From Nitrospirota bacterium (lineage in GTDB: Bacteria; Nitrospirota; Nitrospiria; SBBL01; JAADHI01): 56,949 nt of DNA. The notes beneath the pieces were generated by a model. That model was not told the DNA's origin. It did no database searches and saw only the letters and a program-made list of their open reading frames with translations. The position numbers and the translations under genes are program-made. Below are positions 19,754-28,463 of this stretch, one piece after another (position 1 is the first letter of the stretch; each line of letters opens with the position of its first letter). The stretch lies in NCBI GenBank assembly GCA_029261195.1, contig JAJDBU010000067.1, positions 1-56,949 on the forward strand. The letters are read 5' to 3'.

Positions 19754-21160
19754 TTAGGTCGTTCCGCTGCCTTCTACCCACTTTTGCGCCGGATAAAGGA
19801 TGCGATTCATTTTTTCAAGCTGTAAGATAAACAGGGGGAGCCATTCTGTAGAGAGCGCTTCACCCCGGAGCAAGGCAACTTTGTTTGGATTGATTGCTCT
19901 GCCATTTTTTATCAGAGTGTAATGTAGGTGGGGTCCGGTACTCAATCCGCTTGATCCGACTCTTCCGATAAAATCTTCCTGTTTGACCCGCTTTCCCTTT
20001 TTTATTCCAGCCCAATACGAAGAGAGATGGCCATACAAAGTCTCGTATCCGTTCTTGTGGCGAATGATGACTGTTTTACCATGTCCGCCCTTCCATCCGG
20101 CAAAGGCGATGATACCGTCAGAGGCGGCACGGACGGGGGTGCCATGCGCGGCAGCGAAATCGATGCCCAAGTGCGGACGATTGACCTTTAAAATCGGATG
20201 TAGTCGCCGCCTTGAATAACCGGAACTAATGTAACGGTAGCGAAGCGGAGATTTCAAAAAAGCCTTTTTCAAAGACCGACCCTCTTCGTCGTAATAGTCT
20301 CCCCCTTCTTCTTTCGATTCAAAATAATAGGCAGGGTAACTGCGGCTACGATTGATAAGTTCTGCCGCGAGAACACGCCCGGCGCGAATTGTGACACCTT
20401 CTTTTTTGAAGACTTCGTAGGCGATGTTAAATTGATCGCCATTTCGAATATCCAGGCCAAAGTCGATGTCCCAGGCAAAGATGTCGGAGAGTTTTAGAAT
20501 GATTTCTACAGGAACCTTTTGACGTTTTGCAGCAGCGTAAAGCGAACTTGTGATGGTTCCGGCACTGTGGACGATTTCTCTCGTTAGAGGTGCTTCTTCT
20601 TTGTAGGCAAGCCATTGTTCACCGGTGCGTTCAACCTTCAAAGTTTGTGTGAGGTCAAAGGCATAGCGAAGCGATGCAAAGCGGAGGGAACTTTTCTGTA
20701 GTGTCACACTTAAATTTTGTCCGACTCGAATTTTTCTAGGGTTGAATACTGATTTCGAGGCTTTGGAAATTTCATAAACTTCTTGATCAGACAAACCCAG
20801 CTTGGAAAGCGCCTTAGAAAGCGAATCTCCTCGTTTAAAGGTATATTCCTTAACGATGGTTTCTGTTTCCAGGCTTTCTTTTTTTGGAATTATCGCGACA
20901 GCGGAAATTTCAGGTCGATCGGGTACAACAGATTGTGCGGGAAGACTTGGCTTGAAAGGCTTAATGTCAGTTTTTTGTTTGACCGATTCCGATATTTGTT
21001 GAATTCGAGGCAAGTCATAAGGTAAGTCATTGGGAGGGATTTGGGGGGTGATTTCTTCGGAAGCGGGTAGAAAACTTGTTCCCAGGTAGAAAAGTGTAAG
21101 CGCTGAGACTGTGATGAGCATGAGGGGATGTAGACGAGCCTGAAACTTTTCTTTTTCCAT
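19754..21160 (-). CDS. M23 family murein endopeptidase, MepM-like
   Basis: This 468-residue envelope protein cleaves peptidoglycan cross-links. An N-terminal anchor (about residues 12-30) is followed by a LysM/OapA-like region (FKRGDSLSKALSKLGLSDQE), a linker domain, and a C-terminal M23 domain with zinc ligands in RPHLGIDFAAAHG and GPHLHYTL, plus LYGHLS. All ligands are intact, so it should be active and not an EnvC-type activator. No partner gene is next to it except lipM downstream. Confidence 0.88.
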   Translation of the reverse strand: MEKEKFQARLHPLMLITVSALTLFYLGTSFLPASEEITPQIPPNDLPYDLPRIQQISESVKQKTDIKPFKPSLPAQSVVPDRPEISAVAIIPKKESLETETIVKEYTFKRGDSLSKALSKLGLSDQEVYEISKASKSVFNPRKIRVGQNLSVTLQKSSLRFASLRYAFDLTQTLKVERTGEQWLAYKEEAPLTREIVHSAGTITSSLYAAAKRQKVPVEIILKLSDIFAWDIDFGLDIRNGDQFNIAYEVFKKEGVTIRAGRVLAAELINRSRSYPAYYFESKEEGGDYYDEEGRSLKKAFLKSPLRYRYISSGYSRRRLHPILKVNRPHLGIDFAAAHGTPVRAASDGIIAFAGWKGGHGKTVIIRHKNGYETLYGHLSSYWAGIKKGKRVKQEDFIGRVGSSGLSTGPHLHYTLIKNGRAINPNKVALLRGEALSTEWLPLFILQLEKMNRILYPAQKWVEGSGTT

Positions 21161-21323
21161 GTCTTACGGCGAAAACTCTCACTCAATCTACAGGCCAAAA
21201 AAATTGCGTCACTCTACCCTAAAAGCAAAAACCATCGCAAGGCATTTCGGTCATTTTGTTTTTATTTGGATTTATTGATTCCACTATAGAACAGAAAATA
21301 AAAATGTGAGACCATGCCACGAT

Positions 21324-21956
21324 ATGGATATAGGACGATTTTTCAAGCGATTTACAAAAAAATATCATGAAAATCCGGCAATCGATGCGCTCTATCAAAT
21401 GTCTTTTCCTGTTAATGAGCCTGTTAATGAGAATGTCGAAAAAATTATTTTGGATCTGCCCGACATGGCGATGGTGTTTCAAAAAGTAGAACATTCCCTC
21501 CTCAAAAAGACCTTGCTTGATCAAATTGAAGAATACGATTCCCGGATGGGGTCTCATATTTCAAAAAAAATTGATGAGAGGAAACAAGAGGCGATACGCC
21601 GAAAAATCAGCAGTTTAACACTGCTTTCGTTTTACAAGGAGTTATGCGAGTACTTGAAAGCGACATCCATCGCATTCGCCTTGACCGATGCCCTGTACTA
21701 TGAAATGTATCACTCGCTCTCTTCCGGTAAAGGCTTCGCTGAATATCTGGACTACCTGAAAATACGAAACCCCCAGTTTGATGATCAGAATATGACTCCC
21801 GCCCATAAATTTGGAAATGACATTTCTCAGATTGTTTCGATCACAGACCCGACATTCTATTTTATTATTGCTCAACAAGCGGCCGTGATTTGTGCCAGCG
21901 CAGGAAAACTGGTGCGCTGGGTGCTTTTTGACGAAGAGATTGAACAACAAGAGTGA
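21324..21956 (+). CDS. Hypothetical protein, mostly helical, 210 aa
   Basis: I recognise no family. The protein is soluble and largely helical, with an amphipathic middle (DQIEEYDSRMGSHISKKI, then a KQEAIRRKIS basic stretch) and a C-terminal third that is more hydrophobic (FYFIIAQQAAVICASAGKLV). No signal peptide is seen. Start codon choice is weak: ATG at 21324 gives MDIGRFFKRF, and GTG at 21306 is in frame; neither has a good ribosome site. Its TGA overlaps the GTG of the VanZ-like gene (GTGA), so the two are coupled. Confidence 0.6.
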   Translation: MDIGRFFKRFTKKYHENPAIDALYQMSFPVNEPVNENVEKIILDLPDMAMVFQKVEHSLLKKTLLDQIEEYDSRMGSHISKKIDERKQEAIRRKISSLTLLSFYKELCEYLKATSIAFALTDALYYEMYHSLSSGKGFAEYLDYLKIRNPQFDDQNMTPAHKFGNDISQIVSITDPTFYFIIAQQAAVICASAGKLVRWVLFDEEIEQQE

Positions 21957-22411
21957 TTCGGGCAACCCTTATCAAAATAAGGCCTTATGCTCTGCCTCTC
22001 ATCTGGATGATATTGATCTTCATTATTTCAGGCGATGCAGGTTCTATGAGCAATACAAGTCGTTTTCTTGTGCCGCTCATCCGGGTATTTTTTTCTGAGC
22101 TTTCATCTGATACCTTGTCTATCGTTTTGTTCTCAATTCGAAAATCCGGGCACCTATTTGAGTATGCCGTGTTGGCGATCTTCTGGTTAAAAGCCCTCAG
22201 TGCAAGTGGAGAGAGTGGCGTCAGGCATCCGTTCATCATGGCGCTTCTTTTCTCGGGCGCTTACGCCGGTCTTGACGAACTTCACCATGCCTTCGTAAAA
22301 TCTCGCTCAGGAAGCATCGGCGATGTCGGCATTGATACCTTCGGTGCCTTACTGGGTTTAGGCCTTTGGAAAGGTATTCTGGTAAGTCGAGGTTCTTCGA
22401 ATCATGAATAA
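21953..22411 (+). CDS. VanZ-like membrane protein
   Basis: A 152-residue protein with about four membrane helices. The VanZ family signature is seen as FSIRKSGHLFEYAVLAIFW (His in helix 3) and YAGLDELHHAFVKSRSGS followed by DVGIDTFGALLG. The function of stand-alone VanZ-like proteins is unknown; the namesake gives low-level teicoplanin resistance. The GTG start overlaps the stop of the preceding gene, and its own end overlaps the next small membrane gene by 8 bp. Confidence 0.8.
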   Translation: MIRATLIKIRPYALPLIWMILIFIISGDAGSMSNTSRFLVPLIRVFFSELSSDTLSIVLFSIRKSGHLFEYAVLAIFWLKALSASGESGVRHPFIMALLFSGAYAGLDELHHAFVKSRSGSIGDVGIDTFGALLGLGLWKGILVSRGSSNHE

Positions 22412-22598
22412 ACCTGCAAAAATGAAAACACGGCTTTTTGGATGGTGGTTTGCCTGGGGCGCTTTTTCGACGATCATGCTCTTGATTGTTTTCAAAGGCG
22501 CAGGTCTTGAAATTTGGCAAATGTTCGCGATGGTCCCCGTAGGCGGAATCGCCGGAGGCATTGCTGGAGTCGTTTATTTCACACGCCGTAATCAATAA
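22404..22598 (+). CDS. Small two-helix membrane protein, 64 aa
   Basis: The 64-residue product has two hydrophobic helices (about 12-32 and 38-58) separated by a short loop, with a glycine-rich second helix (GGIAGGIAGVVYF) and a basic C-terminus. I recognise no family. Its ATG lies inside the end of the VanZ-like gene (ATGAATAA), a common coupled overlap, which supports it being translated. Confidence 0.55.
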   Translation: MNKPAKMKTRLFGWWFAWGAFSTIMLLIVFKGAGLEIWQMFAMVPVGGIAGGIAGVVYFTRRNQ

Positions 22599-23358
22599 GC
22601 TTCATACCATTTCGAATAGCCTCCTTAATCTCGTTTATCCAAACCAATGTCTTTGCTGCGATGCCTCGCTTGATGATCAACAAGGAGGTGATCGACAAGG
22701 AATAGCGCAAAAGAACGGCCTCTTTTGCGCTGTCTGCTGGTCAAAGGTGGAGCGCTTGGAGGGGGCCGCCTGTCCACGCTGTGCAGAGCCTTTTCCCTCT
22801 CAGGCGGCGCTTAGCCACAGTCCAGGGCACCTTTGTGGGAATTGCCGCGAAAATCCTCCTGCCTTCAGCCGGGCAATCACCCCCTACCCCTACGAAGAAA
22901 CGCTCGCCAGGGGAATCCAGTTATTAAAGTATCAAAGGCAGACCCGCTTGGTGAAATGCTTCGTTGGTCTCTTGGTGGATGAGCTGCGTCCGATTGGTTT
23001 TGATCGGGTCATCGCAATTCCCCTGCATGTTCGCAGGCTTCGGTCTCGAGAATTTAATCAGTCCCTTTTGCTTGCGAAAGGTATTGCCAGATACTTTAAT
23101 CGCCCCCTGTTAATTGATACCCTACTCAGAACAAAGGAGACACTGCCGCAAGTCGGACTCACACGAAAGGACCGGAAAAAGAATGTTCATCATGCCTTTC
23201 ATGTTGTAAAGCCTGATACCGTAGGCGGTCAACGCCTTCTTTTGATTGACGATGTCTACACAACCGGTGCAACATTGAGAGAGGGAGCGATTGCTCTGAT
23301 CAAATCCGGAGCCAAAGAGGTCGTTGTGACTACGCTCTGTCGAATGGCATTACATTGA
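22561..23358 (+). CDS. comF: ComF family phosphoribosyltransferase-like protein
   Basis: The protein (about 265 residues or slightly fewer) has an N-terminal double zinc ribbon (CLCC, CAVC, CPRC, CGNC) and a C-terminal type I phosphoribosyltransferase fold with the PRPP loop LLLIDDVYTTGAT. ComF proteins take part in DNA uptake or processing of incoming DNA. The start is unclear: the frame opens with TTG at 22561 only two bases after GGAGG, while CTG at 22564 has ideal spacing; no ATG precedes LVYPNQCLCC. It overlaps the small upstream gene by about 38 bp. Confidence 0.85.
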   Translation: MLESFISHAVINKLHTISNSLLNLVYPNQCLCCDASLDDQQGGDRQGIAQKNGLFCAVCWSKVERLEGAACPRCAEPFPSQAALSHSPGHLCGNCRENPPAFSRAITPYPYEETLARGIQLLKYQRQTRLVKCFVGLLVDELRPIGFDRVIAIPLHVRRLRSREFNQSLLLAKGIARYFNRPLLIDTLLRTKETLPQVGLTRKDRKKNVHHAFHVVKPDTVGGQRLLLIDDVYTTGATLREGAIALIKSGAKEVVVTTLCRMALH

Positions 23359-23378
23359 TGGTGGGCATTTAATGCCTC

Positions 23379-23408
23379 TTGATCTGGCTCAATCACTTTT
23401 GATATCAT
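23379..23408 (+). promoter_or_regulatory. Candidate promoter for the ccm operon
   Basis: TTGATC at 23379-23384 and TATCAT at 23403-23408 are 18 bp apart in the 134-bp gap between comF and ccmC. A small inverted repeat GGCATTTAATGCC at 23364-23376 lies just before it. This is the only gap upstream of the cytochrome maturation genes. Confidence 0.35.
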
Positions 23409-23492
23409 ACCCGGTTCTGAAAATAACGGCTTAATGCAGAGAGATTGCCTCCGGGGTCGAATTGGATCGTTATTTTGTTAATGGATGAATAA

Positions 23493-24206
23493 ATGACTGC
23501 GACACGTTTAATTGGCTGGCTGCGTAAATATGAAAAGTGGTTCGGCATTGTTGCCGCGAGCCTGATGAGCGTCGGCCTTTACACGGGTTTAGTCACCTCC
23601 TCTCCCGATTATTATCAAGGGGAAGTCGTGCGGATCATGTATGTCCACGTTCCCTTTGTTCAGACGGCGATGCTGGCCTATGCCACCCTCTTTTTCTTAA
23701 GCATCTGGTATCTCTGGAAGCGGGATGCGGTAGTTGATAACGCCTGTCATGCGGCAGCCGGACTTGCCCTTTTTTTTACGGGCGGGGGGTTGATCACCGG
23801 AGCGATCTGGGGAAAACCCACCTGGAATGCCTGGTGGGTCTGGGACCCCAGACTGACCTCCTTTGCCATCCTGTTTATGACCCTTGTCGGTTATTTAATG
23901 CTCAGAACCTTTCTGGATGACCAGGAAAAAAGGGCGACATTTTGTGCAATTCTGGCCATTATCGGTTTTATTGATCTTCCTATTATTCATTTTTCTGTTG
24001 AATGGTGGCGCTCGCTTCATCAGCCCCTCTCCGTTTCGACACGTGGCGTCAGTATTGCCCCGAATATGCTGCTCCCTTTTGCCTTGATGTCGATTGGCGT
24101 CAGTATTCTTTTTACCTACATGCTCATGGTCCGAACGCAAATGCTCTACCTGGAACACCTCTTTGAAGCAAAGCAGGGCCGCTTTTTAAGTGAAGGCGAG
24201 TCGTGA
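23493..24206 (+). CDS. ccmC: Heme exporter/handling protein CcmC
   Basis: This 237-residue, six-helix inner-membrane protein presents heme to CcmE in system I cytochrome c maturation. The tryptophan-rich heme-handling motif WNAWWVWDPRLTS lies near the middle, and flanking histidines are in VHVPFVQ and SVEWWRSLHQP. It opens the cluster; ccmA and ccmB, usually just upstream, are not in the window (comF is there instead). The next gene starts 31 bp downstream in the slot normally taken by ccmD. Confidence 0.93.
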   Translation: MTATRLIGWLRKYEKWFGIVAASLMSVGLYTGLVTSSPDYYQGEVVRIMYVHVPFVQTAMLAYATLFFLSIWYLWKRDAVVDNACHAAAGLALFFTGGGLITGAIWGKPTWNAWWVWDPRLTSFAILFMTLVGYLMLRTFLDDQEKRATFCAILAIIGFIDLPIIHFSVEWWRSLHQPLSVSTRGVSIAPNMLLPFALMSIGVSILFTYMLMVRTQMLYLEHLFEAKQGRFLSEGES

Positions 24207-24237
24207 GTCGCTACTTGTTCGTGGGAGCAGTGACAAG

Positions 24238-24735
24238 ATGAAGTCCTTTTATATCCGATGGGCTGTGTTACTTCTGATCTTCGGGGGCATCGGCTGCATG
24301 GGACTCATTCGCTACAACCGGGAGGTCAAGACCCTTTCGCCTGGAGATTTATTGGCGAGCGAGTCAGCACTAGGACTTCGTCTGCTGGGCATGATTGAAG
24401 CTGGCAGCTTTGTCCGGGCATCCGATGACGAACCGACTCGATTCAATCTTTCTGAAGAGGGGAAAAAGGTCGCTGTTGTTTTTTCCGGAGAGGATGTGGA
24501 CGACACACTGCGGGATCTTAAAACCATTGTTGTGATCGGGCAATGGAACCGTGAAGCCGGTCACTTCGCCGCATCGGATCTCGCCTTGATTCCGAACTAC
24601 GGTTTTATTTCGGGGGCCTACCTACTGTCCCTCGTTCCCCTCGCTTTTTTCCTCTTCTTCATGGAAAGACGAGTGACAATTCTCTATGTTATGATCAAGG
24701 AAGAAAAAATCTATCAAGCGGAAAAGGTGCTGTGA
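24238..24735 (+). CDS. CcmE-like OB domain fused to CcmD-like tail
   Basis: The 165-residue protein starts with a membrane helix (5-23), has an OB-like domain at about 45-115 patterned like CcmE (GLRLLGMIEAGSFVR, VAVVFSGEDVDDTLRD, TIVVIGQW), and ends with PNYGFISGAYLLSLVPLAFF, a second helix and a basic tail (119-157) that resemble the whole of CcmD. It lacks the His-x3-Tyr heme site of CcmE. It sits exactly between ccmC and ccmE, where ccmD belongs. I infer that it replaces CcmD and adds a non-heme OB domain. ATG at 24238 has GGGAG about ten bases upstream; its TGA overlaps the ccmE ATG. Confidence 0.65.
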   Translation: MKSFYIRWAVLLLIFGGIGCMGLIRYNREVKTLSPGDLLASESALGLRLLGMIEAGSFVRASDDEPTRFNLSEEGKKVAVVFSGEDVDDTLRDLKTIVVIGQWNREAGHFAASDLALIPNYGFISGAYLLSLVPLAFFLFFMERRVTILYVMIKEEKIYQAEKVL

Positions 24736-25187
24736 TGTCTGGAAAAAAACTCGGTATTCTAGGAAGTGTCGTCATTGTCGCATTGGGCATCGGCTATCTT
24801 GCTTTGGGAAATTTCGGAGAAAATCTGGTCTACTTCATGACCCCTTCAGAAGTGGTTGTCATGGAACAAAACCGCTACGGAAAGAAGATGCGGGTCGCCG
24901 GCATGGTGGTCAAGGCCAGCATGGAAGTCATTCCCAATACATTGAAACTCCGTTTCGACCTGACTGACGGTGCAGAGACCATTCCTGTCGCCTTTGAGGG
25001 TATTCCGCCCGATCTCTTTAAAGAGGGAAAAGGGGCTGTTGTTGAAGGATATTGGGATGCAGATCACGTTTTCCATTCCCACATGATCATGGCAAAACAT
25101 GAAGAAGACTACATGCCGATTGAAATGAAAAAGGCCGGGGTTGAACTCCCGAAAATGGGCTTACTGAAAACCCTGAAGGTGAACTAG
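24735..25187 (+). CDS. ccmE: Heme chaperone CcmE
   Basis: The 150-residue membrane-anchored OB-fold protein carries heme covalently from CcmC to CcmF. An N-terminal helix (about 6-25) precedes the beta-barrel (MRVAGMVVKASMEV, RFDLTDG, VAFEGIPPDLFKEGKGAVVEG), and the heme-binding His122 with Tyr126 is seen in AKHEEDYMP. It overlaps the upstream stop as TGATG, so it is coupled to the CcmE/CcmD-like gene. Length is normal. Confidence 0.93.
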   Translation: MSGKKLGILGSVVIVALGIGYLALGNFGENLVYFMTPSEVVVMEQNRYGKKMRVAGMVVKASMEVIPNTLKLRFDLTDGAETIPVAFEGIPPDLFKEGKGAVVEGYWDADHVFHSHMIMAKHEEDYMPIEMKKAGVELPKMGLLKTLKVN

Positions 25188-25295
25188 GGATAAGAGGATG
25201 ATGATGGTCTATTTTTTTACGCAAACACCTGCAAGCCTTTACTCAAGGAAACCCACCGAAACATCAAAAAAAACTTCCATCAGAAGACCTAAGTC

Positions 25296-27338
25296 ATGAC
25301 AGTCGAACTGGGACATTTTGCGGTGGTCATCGCATTGGTATTATCAGTCGTTGGTATTTCTACCCCGATGATCGGGCTCAAAAGTCGTAATGGTACCTGG
25401 GTCGTTGTCGGACGACGGGCCGTCATTGCAGCCTTTGTCATGCTCACAATCGGAATGGCGACCCTCTTTTATGCCTATCTGACTGAGGATTATACGGTCA
25501 AATATGTTGCCGCGACCTCGAACAGCAAGTTGCCGATCTTCTATAAAATTGCTGGACTTTGGGGCGGGCACGAAGGGTCTCTCCTGCTCTGGGCCTGGAT
25601 TCTTTCGCTTTACTGCATGTTGGCCGTCATCATCCACTGGAAATCGCAACCTGTGGTCATGCCTTACCTCATTATGATCGAGTCGATCATTTTATGCGGC
25701 TTTCTCCTGCTCATTCTCTTTTTATCGAACCCCTTTGAACGCAATTTCCCCGCACCACTAGACGGCAGGGATCTCAACCCCCTTCTTCAAGATCCGGCAA
25801 TGGTGGTTCATCCCCCACTGCTTTATGTGGGTTATGTCGGTCTCTCCATCCCCTTTGCCTTTGCCATGGCGGCCCTCTTTTCGGGACGACTCGGAGAAGA
25901 ATGGATCAAGGCGACGCAACGCTGGACCGTTTTTTCCTGGATGGCTTTAACTTTAGGAATCGGAATGGGCGGTTTCTGGGCCTATTATGAACTCGGCTGG
26001 GGCGGGTACTGGGGTTGGGATCCGGTTGAAAACGCCGCATTTATGCCCTGGCTGGTGACGACGGCTTTTCTGCATTCGACGATGGTGCAGGAAAAACGGA
26101 AGATGTTTAAGGTCTGGAACCTTTTTCTGAGTATTCTCGCTTTTTCCCTTTCGCTCATCGGCATGTTCCTTGTGAGAAGTGGCGTCCTCTCCTCCGTGCA
26201 TTCCTTTGCCGCCGATCCCGGACGTGGGATATTCATCCTGGGCTTCCTGGTTTTTATGTTGCTGCTTTCTTTCGGGACACTCATTTTGAGATCGGGAAAA
26301 CTCAGAAGCACGGTCAAGCTGGAATCGATGGTTTCGCGTGAGTCGATCTTCCTCGTGAATAACCTATTTTTCCTCGTTGCCCTGGCGACCGTTTTTGTTG
26401 GCACGCTCTATCCTCTCCTCATGGAAGTACTGGAATTGCAGAAGGTTTCTGTCGGAGCCCCCTATTACAATGCGGTCTTCATGCCAGTTGCGCTTGGACT
26501 CATTTTTCTAATGGGCGTGGGGCCTTACATCCCCTGGAGAAAATCGACCCCTACAAACATCAAAAAACTCTTTGTGCGACCACTTCTCATCGCCGTGGGC
26601 GCACTCCCGCTGATCTATATCTTCGGTGTACAAAAGCCCTATGCCCTGGCCGGATTAAGCGTTGTCATTTTTGTGCTGTCCATGATTACCATGGATTTCA
26701 ACAAGGTCGCCACATTTTGGGCTAAGCGACAAAAGGTAAATCGAGGACAGGGTCTCGTCGAAGCTTATAAGAGCAATCCCCGGAGAATATCCGGCATTAT
26801 CATCCACTTAGGTGTCATCATCCTGGTCATCGGGGTCATCTTTTCTTCAATGTATCAGGCCGAAAAAATTCTGATCATGAAACCGGGCGAGGAGGTCACG
26901 ATCAAATCCTTCCGCTTCCGGATGGCAAGTCTCTACAGTGTAGAAGGCATTAACTGGGGAGGCAAGGAAGCCCTTTTTGACGTCTATGAAGGAGGTGAAA
27001 TCATTGCCCAGATGAATCCTCAGAAACGCTTTTATACCGTTTCTCAGACACCGACGACTGAAACTGCCATTTATCAACTCCGGATGGGGCATCTTTTTGT
27101 CACCATTCCCGAAGTTGCACCCGACGGCACTTGGGCGCGCGTCCGCATCCTCCATAATCCTCTTGTGACCTGGGTCTGGGCTGGCGGTGTCCTGATGGCC
27201 ATCGGTGCCTTCATGAATATCTTACGAAAGACCCGCAGGAAACGATCTCCCGCCTCTGAGTCAACAGGAATGCTACCGGAAGTGACACAAAAAGTCGCAG
27301 CCGATGTCACGGCAGGTGCCGTGCAGCAAACAAGGTAG
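25296..27338 (+). CDS. ccmF: Cytochrome c heme lyase subunit CcmF
   Basis: The 680-residue polytopic protein joins heme from CcmE to apocytochromes and also binds heme b. Landmarks are WGGHEGSLLLWAWILS, the DPAMVVHPPLLYVGYVG histidine region, the tryptophan-rich GWGGYWGWDPVENAAFMPWL, and the C-terminal periplasmic domain before the last helix. Length matches the family. The start ATG at 25296 follows a 108-bp gap that holds only a direct run of non-coding sequence. The 18 bases after the stop lead straight into ccmG. Confidence 0.95.
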   Translation: MTVELGHFAVVIALVLSVVGISTPMIGLKSRNGTWVVVGRRAVIAAFVMLTIGMATLFYAYLTEDYTVKYVAATSNSKLPIFYKIAGLWGGHEGSLLLWAWILSLYCMLAVIIHWKSQPVVMPYLIMIESIILCGFLLLILFLSNPFERNFPAPLDGRDLNPLLQDPAMVVHPPLLYVGYVGLSIPFAFAMAALFSGRLGEEWIKATQRWTVFSWMALTLGIGMGGFWAYYELGWGGYWGWDPVENAAFMPWLVTTAFLHSTMVQEKRKMFKVWNLFLSILAFSLSLIGMFLVRSGVLSSVHSFAADPGRGIFILGFLVFMLLLSFGTLILRSGKLRSTVKLESMVSRESIFLVNNLFFLVALATVFVGTLYPLLMEVLELQKVSVGAPYYNAVFMPVALGLIFLMGVGPYIPWRKSTPTNIKKLFVRPLLIAVGALPLIYIFGVQKPYALAGLSVVIFVLSMITMDFNKVATFWAKRQKVNRGQGLVEAYKSNPRRISGIIIHLGVIILVIGVIFSSMYQAEKILIMKPGEEVTIKSFRFRMASLYSVEGINWGGKEALFDVYEGGEIIAQMNPQKRFYTVSQTPTTETAIYQLRMGHLFVTIPEVAPDGTWARVRILHNPLVTWVWAGGVLMAIGAFMNILRKTRRKRSPASESTGMLPEVTQKVAADVTAGAVQQTR

Positions 27339-27355
27339 GCGACTGAGATCAGCTC

Positions 27356-27916
27356 ATGAAGTCAATTTCAGCATGGCATATTTTTCTTCTACTTGGCCTT
27401 TTCGGCCTGTTTTTTATTTTTTATCAAGGCCTTTGGGGTGACCCCTCGGCCCTTCCTCCTGTGATTATCAAGGAACCGGCCCCGGACTTCAGCGCACCGG
27501 AACTCTATGAAAAGGAGAACATTGTCCTGAGCGAGCATCTTGGAAAAGTGGTGGTGCTTAATTTCTGGGCTTCCTGGTGTCAGGAATGTAAATTGGAGCA
27601 TAAGTTCCTCCTGGCGCTCAATAAACATTATGAAGACAACACTGATTTTGTCATGTATGGCGTCAACTATCAGGACGAGGATCGTCTCGCCAAGGCCTAC
27701 CTGAAACAATATGGCAATAATTTTGAGCATGTGGTGGATTTAAAAGGGAAAATTTCAATCGATTACGGGGTGTACGGCGTTCCGGAGACTTTTGTGATTG
27801 ACAAAAAAGGGGTGATTCGCCATAAACATATCGGGCCGATTATGGGTGATGTCTATTCGGATATCATCAAAACCAAGATTGACCCTCTTTTAGCCGAAGG
27901 GGCGACATCCTCATGA
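27356..27916 (+). CDS. ccmG: Thiol-disulfide protein CcmG/DsbE
   Basis: A 186-residue thioredoxin-fold protein with a single N-terminal anchor (about 8-25) and a periplasmic domain with redox motif WASWCQECKLEH. The cis-proline region is YGVPETFVIDKKG. It reduces apocytochrome CXXCH thiols. The CQEC active site differs from the common CxxC of DsbE (CPTC), a mild change. Its stop overlaps the ccmH start by 4 bp (ATGA), showing cotranslation. Confidence 0.9.
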   Translation: MKSISAWHIFLLLGLFGLFFIFYQGLWGDPSALPPVIIKEPAPDFSAPELYEKENIVLSEHLGKVVVLNFWASWCQECKLEHKFLLALNKHYEDNTDFVMYGVNYQDEDRLAKAYLKQYGNNFEHVVDLKGKISIDYGVYGVPETFVIDKKGVIRHKHIGPIMGDVYSDIIKTKIDPLLAEGATSS

Positions 27917-28434
27917 AACAGCCTCTGCGCCGTATCCTTCTGATACTGATGACACTCATGCTGAGTATCATCCCACAAACAGTCATCGCGCAGACTGAAA
28001 GCCTTCCTCCAGACTTGGCAATGGCCGATGATAGCCTCCAGGAGAAGTTGAGGGAGGTCTCAAGAACGCTCCGTTGTGCGGTCTGTCAATCCGAGACGAT
28101 CTGGGAGTCGAATGCAACTCTGGCCATTCAGATGCGTGACATCGTCATGGAACGCCTGATCGCAGGAGAAAGTCCGGATGAAATTCGGGCCTATTTTGTC
28201 AGTCGATACGGCGATTATATTGTCTTCAAACCCCGTTTCAGAGGCCTCAACCTGCTTCTCTGGGGCGGACCCTTTATTCTCCTCTCCATCGGGGGATTCA
28301 TGTTATTTCGTAACTTGCGTAAGTGGACGAGGCCATCCCCTAAAGCCGATATAGGGGCAGATGATGAAGACCTCAGGCCCATAGACGAGAAACAACGCAA
28401 GCGTATTGAGGAAGAACTGCGGTCTCTTCGGTAA
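27913..28434 (+). CDS. ccmH: Cytochrome c maturation protein CcmH/CycL
   Basis: The 173-residue protein has a signal peptide (to about residue 26), the redox motif LRCAVCQSETIWES, a three-helix domain (YFVSRYGDYIVFKPRF), a C-terminal membrane helix and a charged cytoplasmic tail. CcmH works with CcmG and CcmF/I to keep the apocytochrome reduced for heme attachment. It is the short form, without a fused TPR part; that part is the next gene (ccmI). Confidence 0.93.
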   Translation: MKQPLRRILLILMTLMLSIIPQTVIAQTESLPPDLAMADDSLQEKLREVSRTLRCAVCQSETIWESNATLAIQMRDIVMERLIAGESPDEIRAYFVSRYGDYIVFKPRFRGLNLLLWGGPFILLSIGGFMLFRNLRKWTRPSPKADIGADDEDLRPIDEKQRKRIEEELRSLR

Positions 28435-28463
28435 AGAAAGAGCCTACAAGGAGAAGAAATCAT

